Assembly (NCBI GenBank): GCA_030589175.1
Contig: JAUUWJ010000067.1
Coordinates: 1-5,414, forward strand
Origin: Actinomycetes bacterium
GTDB taxonomy: Bacteria; Actinomycetota; Aquicultoria; SURF-47; JAUUWJ01
Length of the DNA: 5,414 nucleotides
Reading direction: 5' to 3'
The position numbers and the translations under genes were made by a program. Positions 1-5,414 of the stretch are shown one piece after another. The notes under the pieces were generated by a model. That model was not told the origin of the DNA, did no database searches, and was given only the letters and a program-made list of their open reading frames with translations. How positions within the stretch are numbered: the first letter of the stretch is position 1; each line of letters starts with the position of its first letter.

Positions 1-597
1 GCCGGGGTTGCTGAAGGATATGCCAGAGAAGCTACAGGGCGGCTTGATGTAATGTCAGCTCAAAAACGACACAAAGAGGCCCTCGTCCAACAACAAGCGC
101 AATTTGACGAAAAAATGAGGCAGGACGAAAGAGATAGAAGAGCAGCCGAAAAATCCATAAGAATGCAATCAATGATAGGCGGCGCTGCTGCTGGGGCAAC
201 CGTGGGTGGCGTTCCTGGGGCAATATTTGGCGGAGTGGCAGGTCTAATTTTAGGCGGCGGAAAATGCATTATAATCACAGCCTGCACTTCAAAAGATTCG
301 CACGAGGTTGAGGTTTCAAGGGAGTTCCGGGATAAATATATGAGTGGTTACCATTTGGGCGGGTATTATGCTTTGGCTGAAGCTTTTGTACCTTTAATGA
401 AAAGATTTGAATTTATACGATTGATTACAAAAAGATTTTTGGTTGATCGACTTATTGATTACGGCGAATGGATACTTGAGTATAAGCCCAAAAAACGCTT
501 CAGGTCGTCTACGATCATCACGGAAGGCTTTTTATCGCTTTGTGCTTGTGTCGGTATGCGAATAGACATAGCCCCATACATCGAAGCTCACAGATAG
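1..597 (+). CDS. 5'-partial phage protein with glycine zipper and CFI-box-like domain
   Basis: The frame is open from base 1 to the TAG at 595-597. The first internal ATG is at 52, but the 17 upstream codons (AGVAEGYAREATGRLD...) continue the same charged helical style and no good SD precedes that ATG, so the true start is probably before the window. Numbering from the ATG at 52: residues 5-36 are a Gln/Glu/Arg/Lys-rich helix, possibly coiled coil. Residues 41-70 are a Gly/Ala-rich glycine-zipper segment able to enter a membrane. Residues 72-106 resemble the CFI-box: CIIITAC (C72, C78), then EVE (85-87), FRD (92-94) and GYY (104-106), followed by LVDRLIDYGEW. The tail (148-181) adds a second short hydrophobic patch with C164 and C166. 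From memory, similar proteins occur among phage structural genes, often as hypothetical proteins; biochemical function is unknown. By position and build it could be a small membrane-active virion protein like T7 gp14, which is inference only. Confidence 0.8.
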   Translation, partial: AGVAEGYAREATGRLDVMSAQKRHKEALVQQQAQFDEKMRQDERDRRAAEKSIRMQSMIGGAAAGATVGGVPGAIFGGVAGLILGGGKCIIITACTSKDSHEVEVSREFRDKYMSGYHLGGYYALAEAFVPLMKRFEFIRLITKRFLVDRLIDYGEWILEYKPKKRFRSSTIITEGFLSLCACVGMRIDIAPYIEAHR

Positions 598-606
598 GAG
601 AAAATC
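595..606 (+). promoter_or_regulatory. Stop codon overlapping the SD of the next gene
   Basis: AGGAG at 596-600 shares two bases with the TAG stop at 595-597 and lies 6 bases before the ATG at 607. This fixes the start of the 357-residue gene and suggests translational coupling. The upstream and downstream frames are the same, so only this TAG separates the two proteins. Confidence 0.8.
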
Positions 607-1680
607 ATGCCACAATTTGGAAGATACTCATCGAAAAATCTATTTAAGGATGCAACAAGTACTTTAATGGGCTTAAAGCAACTGAAACAGCAAAAAGAGT
701 TAGCAGGTGAACGAACAGAAATAATGAAAACTCAGGCTGAAACGAGTGCAGGACATTTAAAATTAAAAGAAGAAGCTGTGCCAACAGCAGAAAGACCTAT
801 AGGTGATAAAGGTATAGAAACTACTGCTTCAGGACTAACAAAAATGCCAAAAGCTGTGACACCCGTTACGTCTGGTGACATAGCTGCGATGGAAGCACAT
901 GGCGAGGCTCTTGATAAACAAACAGGAGCAAAATTGTCTGTTGGTTATAATATGGTTGCAAATCGCATGAAAGACCTCACAGCACAAGGTTACAAAAGAA
1001 TTGATATATATAGAGATTTGAAGAGTGGTTGGCCGAAATATGCTGAAGCGACACAAGTTGAAATAAAAAAAACGCTTGTATCTGAAATGAATAAACCAGA
1101 TGGAGATCAAGGTAAAATAGATAGGCTTGTTGAGTTGCATACCGCAGTCGGTTCAACTGATTGGTTAGATGCTCATATGCCTGCCAGCGCAAGATATGAG
1201 CGAGATATTCAATATGAGAGAGATTTGGCAGAGAAGAAACTACCGAAAGCCAAAGTGCCGAAAACAGAAAGGCTATATGAAACAGTAGGGGGTTGGCAGC
1301 CAAGAAAAGAAGCCGTCGGAAAGTTAAAACCTGTTAAAAAGGGTGGAAAATTAACCGAAAAGCAAAAAAGACAAAAAACAATAAGAGATAATTATTACAA
1401 ACAAATAACTCAAGCTAGAAGCGCTGCTAAGGGTATAGACCCGATTATGAAGGATATGGAAGTTGATGTAAAAGCTGTAAGAGCAGATGCTATAAAAAAG
1501 GCTGATATTTTAGCAAGCGAATATGTGAAAGCCGGAGGTAAACTTGAAGACTTAGGACTTGCCGAAGAAAAACCAAAAGGGAAAGCTAAAAAATATAAAT
1601 CCGACCAAGATATCAAAGCAGCTTTTCAAAAGGGCGAAATAACAGAACAGGAAGCCATTAAACTCTTAACGGGGAAATAA
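607..1680 (+). CDS. Lysine-rich helical phage protein, probable virion/internal protein
   Basis: A 357-residue protein I cannot assign to a named family. The start at 607 is set by a strong SD overlapping the upstream stop. It looks mostly helical and is rich in Lys, Glu, Ala and Gln, with no signal peptide or membrane segment. Residues 20-60 could form a coiled coil (LKQLKQQKELAGERTEIM). Residues 190-265 are strongly basic and include the motif YETVGGWQPRKEAVG (224-238), a type of short repeat seen in phage virion proteins. The C-terminus (331-354) is a compact helical unit, SDQDIKAAFQKGEITEQEAIKLL, resembling SHOCT-like short C-terminal modules and phage structural-protein tails. It lies between the glycine-zipper gene and the LPD38-type gene, 2 bases before the latter, so all three are probably co-expressed late in infection. 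A role as an internal or ejection protein (the T7 gp15 slot) is suggested by position only; a scaffold or tail-associated protein is an alternative. Confidence 0.85.
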   Translation: MPQFGRYSSKNLFKDATSTLMGLKQLKQQKELAGERTEIMKTQAETSAGHLKLKEEAVPTAERPIGDKGIETTASGLTKMPKAVTPVTSGDIAAMEAHGEALDKQTGAKLSVGYNMVANRMKDLTAQGYKRIDIYRDLKSGWPKYAEATQVEIKKTLVSEMNKPDGDQGKIDRLVELHTAVGSTDWLDAHMPASARYERDIQYERDLAEKKLPKAKVPKTERLYETVGGWQPRKEAVGKLKPVKKGGKLTEKQKRQKTIRDNYYKQITQARSAAKGIDPIMKDMEVDVKAVRADAIKKADILASEYVKAGGKLEDLGLAEEKPKGKAKKYKSDQDIKAAFQKGEITEQEAIKLLTGK

Positions 1681-1682
1681 TA
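1671..1682 (+). promoter_or_regulatory. Probable SD of the 1090-residue gene
   Basis: A purine run, GGGGA (1671-1675), lies inside the last codons of the preceding gene, 7 bases before the ATG at 1683. It is a weaker match than the AGGAG sites used elsewhere here. With the 2-base gap to the upstream TAA, it suggests that translation depends partly on coupling. Confidence 0.5.
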
Positions 1683-4600
1683 ATGACCGAAGAGGAAGCA
1701 CGCAATTTTCTTGGGGTAAAGAATTACACTCAAGAATCAGTAGCAGCTTTTTTAAAGTCAGATGATAAAATGACTCAGAAGGATGCGTTGGCTTTTCTCT
1801 ATGACGAAAGCACAGAAAAAAGTTCTGATGGCTATCTGAAAAGAATCGGCAAAGAAATTGTGTCGATACCTTCGGCGGCGGCTGGATTGGTTGAAGCGCC
1901 TCTTGCAACGGCAACTGGGTTGATAGGGACTACTGTAACAGGATTAACAGAACTTGCGGCGGCTCCCTTTGTTGGATTGGAAAAAGCACAAGAAGCGGGT
2001 GAATGGATAGGCGAAAAGTTTACTTATCAGCCAAAAACAAAACAAGCGCAAGCGCTTATAGAAGCCATCTCTTATCCTACCGAAAAACTGTCTAAATACG
2101 GCCATAAACGTGCAGATTTAGAATTTAAAGCATCAGGCAGCGCTGTGGCAGCGGCGGCAAAAAAAACCCTATATGAAGTCGCTGCTATCCTTGCAGGTGC
2201 TAAATATATGAAAGGCCGGGCTGGTAAAGCTAAGTTAGTAAAAAAACCAACGCCTAAGAAATTAGCACCAAAAACAATTGAAAGCGAGTTTATGACAGAG
2301 GCTTTTGCAAAAGAATTTCTACACAAACCCGAAGTTCCTAAGTTTAAAACTACAGGCGAAGCTGTGAAGTTCGGCCAAAAGGCTACTCCGGCAGAAATAA
2401 AAGAACTTAAGTTGCTTAGGGAAAAGAGCATAAAAGAAACTCAAGCTATGGGCAACATGGCTGAAATAATGAAGGATAAAGCTAAACTTAGAAAGTTTGA
2501 AGATAAAACACAAGAAGGGGCATTATATAAAGAGGCTTATCAGGCGGCAGAGGGTAGAGACTTTTCCCAAAAGCCGGTAAAACCAAAGCCTGATAAAATA
2601 GGAGGTACAACACTATATGGCGGGTTGCCTGTCCATAAAGTATTCAAAGCATACGAAAAAAACATAGGCGAGCCAATATGGGATAAAGCCATAATGAAAG
2701 GCATTCCTAAAGTACTTGAAAAAGTTCCGGGAGGGAAAGCTATCAATCGAGCTTTAATTTATGAGTATCGAGGCAGCCTTAAAGAGCCGGGCAAGTTCGT
2801 TGAAAGCATGGATGCTATGAAGCGCAATCAAGCCATTGGTAGAGAATATGCTGTTGATTTAGGCAACAGGCTTCAGTTAGCTGACGAAGTAACTCAGCTT
2901 AAAATGGGCGAGTATATCAAGGGTGGCAATCCTAAACTTTCCAAAAATGAATTGACGTTAGCGAACGAAGCGAAGCAAACGTTGTATGATTTAGGCAAAC
3001 AAGCTGTTGATTTAGAACTGTTATCTGAACAAACGTTCTTTAAAAACGCAGGGCGTTACATGCCTCGCCTTTATACTTCAAAAGAATATCAATCGTTATT
3101 AACACAATTTAAAATTACAAAACCGAATCGGCTTGATTTGTCAAGATTTCAAAAACGAAAAGATATTCCTAAAGAAATAAGGAAAGAGATGGGAGAGATA
3201 TTAACCCCTGGCTATCCTGTCGCAAAAGGCATTATGCAACTTACGCATGATATTGAAATGGCTAAGTTTTTTAAAAACACAGCTTCAAATAAAGAATGGG
3301 CTATTATTAAAAAACCACAAATATCTAAAAAAACAGGCAAACCAATACATTATAAAACAACAACCTATCATCCTTTAACAGGAAAACCAATAGAGCATTT
3401 CGGAGTCAAAAAAGCATTTACTGACCCCATTCCTAAAGATTGGAAGCAGTTACCGTCAAATAAAAAGTTGGGTGATCTGTCGGAATCTTATGTACATCCT
3501 GAAATTTTTGCTGATATTTCCGAAGTTATTAGAATACAAACTCAAGGGGATAAGATATGGCGGAAATCGTTGGGTGCGTGGAAGTTTGGCAAAGTTATCA
3601 TGTCGCCTAAAACCCATGCAAGAAACGTTATGTCAAATTCAATTCTTGCTCATTTAGGTGGTATGCCTATGTATGAACAGCCTGTTTATCTTACCAAAGC
3701 CATTAGAGCTATGAGAGGCAAAACAGACTACTGGAAGGCTGCTAAAAAAGAAGGCTTGCTCAGAGAGACATTTACCAATGCAGAATTAAGATCACTATTT
3801 GACCAAGTTGAAGGACAGTTAAAAGGGTTAAAGGCTGGTGGACTTCCTGAAAAATTTGGGACGATAGGTACAGGTTGGGAAAAAACAAAAGTCGGTATGA
3901 GGAAAGCGGCTAAACTATACGAAGCCGAAGAACAATGGTTTAAAATGGCTAAGTATATTCATAATATTGAACGGAAGAAAATGTCACCGTTAAAAGCCGC
4001 AAAAGATGCTGAAAAATGGTTATTCAATTATTCTAAAGTAACTAAATTTCAAGAAAAATATAGAACTAAGTGGTATGGCGCTCCGTTTGCAACCTTCACA
4101 TTTAAGGCTTTGCCAAGAATAGCCGAGGCAGCAGTTAAAACTCCTCACAGATTTATATTGCCAGCGGCTATGATATACGGGTTAGAAGAAGCGGCAAGAA
4201 ATTATATAGGCGATACAAAAGAACAGGCCAAAGCTAAACAAGAAATTCGACCTGAATACATGAAAGGGAAAACTCTTGGAATGTCCAATTTCCCAAGAGT
4301 TCCAATTATAGACGAATACGGCAGGGAATACTATCTTAATTTAACATACATATTGCCTTGGGGTGATTTAGCTGAAGGCGGTGGATTTATGGGTATCCCT
4401 GGCGGTTTAAGACCTTTTTCTCAGCCGTTTATTAATGAACCTGTGCAACAAATAGCTAATTATGACTTTTTCTGGAAAAGTCAGATAGTAAAAGAAAAAG
4501 AACTTGCTGGAAAAACGAAAGCCGGAAAGATTAAAGGCGAAGCTAAAGCACGTTTAGGACACTTAGCGCAAACCATGCTTCCTACACCGTTTTTGGATGT

Positions 4601-4955
4601 AGCAAAAGGGTATTCTGCTTTAAAAGGAGTTCCTGATTATAAAGGAAGGGAAAGACCGGGGAAAGTTGTAGCTGCGGATGTGTTTATGGGAATTAAGATA
4701 TATCCTGTAGATTATGTAAATCAAATGGTAAAGAAGGTTAGTAAGCTTCATCCAAAAAAAGGCAGGCTTGGTCGAGCAATAAGATACGACATTAAAATAC
4801 TCTATACAAAACGAAATGCGGTGGTTAAAAAGGGTAAAGATGTTAAATTCTTAGACAAGCAAATAGAAAACAAAATGGATCAGTTAAGAGGTTTAAGTAA
4901 AGAACTTCAGAAAGAAACGGAAACCTTTAAAAAAATACAAAACGAAACATACTAG
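1683..4955 (+). CDS. Large phage virion-associated protein with LPD38-like region, putative internal/ejection protein
   Basis: 1090 residues, complete. The N-terminus (1-40) has two short helical motifs, MTEEEARNFL and MTQKDALAFL. Residues 59-99 are an Ala/Gly/Thr-rich hydrophobic stretch and 152-173 a second one, both plausible membrane-interacting segments. A long basic helical linker (175-300) follows. The conserved core starts near 350. Recognisable marks, compared from memory with large phage proteins annotated LPD38 (large polyvalent protein-associated domain 38), are GRYMPRLYT (457-465), QLTHDIEMAKFF (519-530), LGDLSESYVHPEIFADI (597-613), SPKTHARNVMSNS (641-653), LYEAEEQWFKMAKY (745-758), FNYSKVTKFQ...APFATFTFKALP (781-811) and YILPWGD (889-895). 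The C-terminus (1010-1085) is strongly basic and ends in a helix. I see no catalytic motif. Size, helical character and place after a small membrane-type protein and a basic protein suggest a protein packaged in the capsid and ejected with DNA, like T7 gp16 in role. No transglycosylase signature is visible, so that role is inferred. Confidence 0.85.
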   Translation: MTEEEARNFLGVKNYTQESVAAFLKSDDKMTQKDALAFLYDESTEKSSDGYLKRIGKEIVSIPSAAAGLVEAPLATATGLIGTTVTGLTELAAAPFVGLEKAQEAGEWIGEKFTYQPKTKQAQALIEAISYPTEKLSKYGHKRADLEFKASGSAVAAAAKKTLYEVAAILAGAKYMKGRAGKAKLVKKPTPKKLAPKTIESEFMTEAFAKEFLHKPEVPKFKTTGEAVKFGQKATPAEIKELKLLREKSIKETQAMGNMAEIMKDKAKLRKFEDKTQEGALYKEAYQAAEGRDFSQKPVKPKPDKIGGTTLYGGLPVHKVFKAYEKNIGEPIWDKAIMKGIPKVLEKVPGGKAINRALIYEYRGSLKEPGKFVESMDAMKRNQAIGREYAVDLGNRLQLADEVTQLKMGEYIKGGNPKLSKNELTLANEAKQTLYDLGKQAVDLELLSEQTFFKNAGRYMPRLYTSKEYQSLLTQFKITKPNRLDLSRFQKRKDIPKEIRKEMGEILTPGYPVAKGIMQLTHDIEMAKFFKNTASNKEWAIIKKPQISKKTGKPIHYKTTTYHPLTGKPIEHFGVKKAFTDPIPKDWKQLPSNKKLGDLSESYVHPEIFADISEVIRIQTQGDKIWRKSLGAWKFGKVIMSPKTHARNVMSNSILAHLGGMPMYEQPVYLTKAIRAMRGKTDYWKAAKKEGLLRETFTNAELRSLFDQVEGQLKGLKAGGLPEKFGTIGTGWEKTKVGMRKAAKLYEAEEQWFKMAKYIHNIERKKMSPLKAAKDAEKWLFNYSKVTKFQEKYRTKWYGAPFATFTFKALPRIAEAAVKTPHRFILPAAMIYGLEEAARNYIGDTKEQAKAKQEIRPEYMKGKTLGMSNFPRVPIIDEYGREYYLNLTYILPWGDLAEGGGFMGIPGGLRPFSQPFINEPVQQIANYDFFWKSQIVKEKELAGKTKAGKIKGEAKARLGHLAQTMLPTPFLDVAKGYSALKGVPDYKGRERPGKVVAADVFMGIKIYPVDYVNQMVKKVSKLHPKKGRLGRAIRYDIKILYTKRNAVVKKGKDVKFLDKQIENKMDQLRGLSKELQKETETFKKIQNETY
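3332..3392 (+). repeat. Two 16-base in-frame near-identical repeats, 45-base period
   Basis: AACAGGCAAACCAATA (3332-3347) and AACAGGAAAACCAATA (3377-3392) match at 15 of 16 bases and are 45 bases (15 codons) apart. Both encode TGKPI, at residues 551-555 and 566-570 of the 1090-residue protein, followed by His/Tyr- or Glu/His-containing residues. The stretch lies between the QLTHDIEMAKFF and LGDLSESYV motifs and looks like a small beta-rich insertion in an otherwise helical protein. It could be an old internal duplication; chance is possible in so AT-rich a segment. Confidence 0.6.
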
Positions 4956-4962
4956 GATGTAG

Positions 4963-5166
4963 CCTTACGCTCCGCTCATAGGAAGATATGAAAGAAATCA
5001 AACAATAAATAATGTTGAAGATGGAACCTGGTATTGGATATTAACGGCTTATGATACCAGTGACAATGAGTCAGGCAAGAGTAATGAAGTGTCGGCTACT
5101 TTGGACAGCATACCGCCAGGCGCACCGACAATACTTGAAATCATAGCAGTTGTAAAAGCACCATAG
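4963..5166 (+). pseudogene. 5'-truncated fibronectin type III domain gene fragment
   Basis: The frame from 4963 to the TAG at 5164-5166 encodes 67 residues that include the C-terminal half of an FN3 domain. DGTWYWILTAYDTSDNESG (codons 5020-5076) is followed by KSNEVSATLDSIPPGAP, the usual last strands and Pro-rich exit of FN3 domains found in phage tail and surface proteins, where they are thought to help binding to carbohydrate or cell surfaces. The first strands of the domain are missing. Upstream in this frame is a TAG (4960-4962), directly preceded by an ATG (4957-4959). No ATG, GTG or TTG occurs before the FN3 core. An SD-like AGGAAG (4980-4985) and an ATG at 4988 exist in another frame but yield only MKEIKQ before TAA; one extra base after that ATG would join it to the FN3 frame. 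Possible explanations are a decayed gene, a recombination or deletion scar, a sequencing frameshift or an assembly join. The 3' end looks natural, with an SD for the next gene overlapping the stop. Confidence 0.6.
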
Positions 5167-5174
5167 GAGAGACA
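5164..5174 (+). promoter_or_regulatory. Stop codon overlapping a strong SD before the last gene
   Basis: AGGAG at 5165-5169 overlaps the TAG stop (5164-5166) of the FN3 fragment and lies 5 bases before the ATG at 5175. The layout is the same as at 595-606. It fixes the start of the last gene and implies that the FN3 frame was once, or still is, translated up to this stop. Confidence 0.75.
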
Positions 5175-5414
5175 ATGGCAACAGCAACAATAACGAAACA
5201 ATCGGTTACAAAAATAAACAAAGCTGATTATACAATTACAATTCATGCGGTATTCCAGAACGATGTTGATGAAATTGTAATAGAGAAAGATTATTCAGAA
5301 CGATATTACTCTTCTCTTGATATCGATACTATTCAAACAAAGCTACAGAACCAGATGATTATTGATTGGGATAAATATGTAGCGGAACAAGCTATTTTTG
5401 ATGCAGCAGCTTTT
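5175..5414 (+). CDS. 3'-partial small phage protein of unknown function
   Basis: The frame is open from the ATG at 5175 to the window end (80 codons seen) and begins MATATITKQSVTKINKADYT. It has a strong SD 5 bases upstream. The first 40 residues alternate polar and hydrophobic residues as in beta strands (YTITIHAVF, DEIVIEKDY). Residues 51-80 are helical (IQTKLQNQMIIDWDKYVAEQ). This beta-then-helix build, the Ala/Thr-rich start and the place after an FN3-type gene recall small accessory proteins common in phage structural regions, which are usually unannotated. I cannot assign a family or a function. No signal peptide or membrane segment is visible in the part present. Confidence 0.75.
   Translation, partial: MATATITKQSVTKINKADYTITIHAVFQNDVDEIVIEKDYSERYYSSLDIDTIQTKLQNQMIIDWDKYVAEQAIFDAAAF

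Noticed and set aside
592..609. Readthrough fusion of the first two genes, which share one frame with a single TAG between them.
   Set aside because: The AGGAG overlapping the stop, 6 bases before the ATG, explains independent initiation. A shared frame occurs by chance one time in three, and no readthrough stimulator is visible.
835..1303. Minus-strand open frames of about 100 residues under the 357-residue gene.
   Set aside because: They lie wholly opposite a well-supported gene, are rich in Phe/Ile/Ser/Cys as expected from antisense of Lys/Glu codons, and show no recognisable domain.
2072..2431. Minus-strand 119-codon frame.
   Set aside because: Antisense shadow of the Ala/Lys-rich N-terminal part of the 1090-residue gene; no RBS support and no recognisable motifs.
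3472..3657. Plus-strand 61-codon frame inside the large gene.
   Set aside because: It overlaps the conserved LPD38-like core in another frame, has no SD and no recognisable protein features.
4961..4984. Possible hairpin or terminator in AGCCTTACGCTCCGCTCATAGG.
   Set aside because: Only the outer CCT/AGG bases pair; the inner bases do not, and no T-run follows. It contains a CGCTC-CGCTC direct repeat but no stem.
4988..5008. Tiny frame MKEIKQ after the SD-like AGGAAG.
   Set aside because: Only six codons, with just 2 bases between AGGAAG and the ATG. It is mentioned only as a possible frameshifted start of the FN3 fragment.
4957..5166. Amber (TAG) recoding: ATG-TAG-CCT at 4957 would open the FN3 frame if TAG were read as glutamine.
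   Set aside because: No TAG occurs inside the 357- and 1090-residue genes, which have many CAA/CAG glutamines. The TAG codons in coding frames lie at gene ends or junctions, and the ATG at 4957 has no proper SD. Under recoding the genes at 595 and 5164 would also lose their natural ends.

Overview
The window reads as part of the late structural region of a tailed double-stranded DNA bacteriophage or prophage, probably from a metagenome. All genes lie on the + strand, tightly packed and in one direction, most with Shine-Dalgarno (SD)-led starts. There is no tRNA, rRNA, CRISPR array, insertion sequence or clear terminator. The sequence is AT-rich overall, but composition varies sharply between local blocks. 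The bacterial host cannot be named from what is visible. TAG ends four of the reading frames and TAA one; no TAG interrupts the two long genes, so the standard bacterial code fits.

Layout. Positions 1-597: 3' part of a gene whose start lies before the window. It encodes a charged helix, a glycine-zipper hydrophobic segment and a CFI-box-like domain. Positions 607-1680: a 357-residue lysine-rich helical phage protein of unknown function. Positions 1683-4955: a 1090-residue protein whose central and C-terminal motifs match the large phage virion-associated proteins carrying LPD38-type 'large polyvalent protein' domains. Positions 4956-5174: a gap of about 220 bases holding the C-terminal half of a fibronectin type III (FN3) domain with no usable start codon, most likely a truncated gene, a frameshift or an assembly junction. 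Positions 5175-5414: the N-terminal 80 residues of a small phage protein that runs off the window.

How the genes may work together (inference). The small hydrophobic protein, mid-sized lysine-rich helical protein and very large helical protein, in that order, resemble in architecture the internal virion/ejection protein cassette of podoviruses (T7 gp14-gp15-gp16), followed as there by genes that may encode virion surface or tail parts. I see no sequence homology to the T7 proteins, so this is an analogy. A short (I/M)T-x-x-(E/D)A-x-x-(L/F)L motif occurs at the end of the second protein and twice at the start of the third, which could reflect docking between them.
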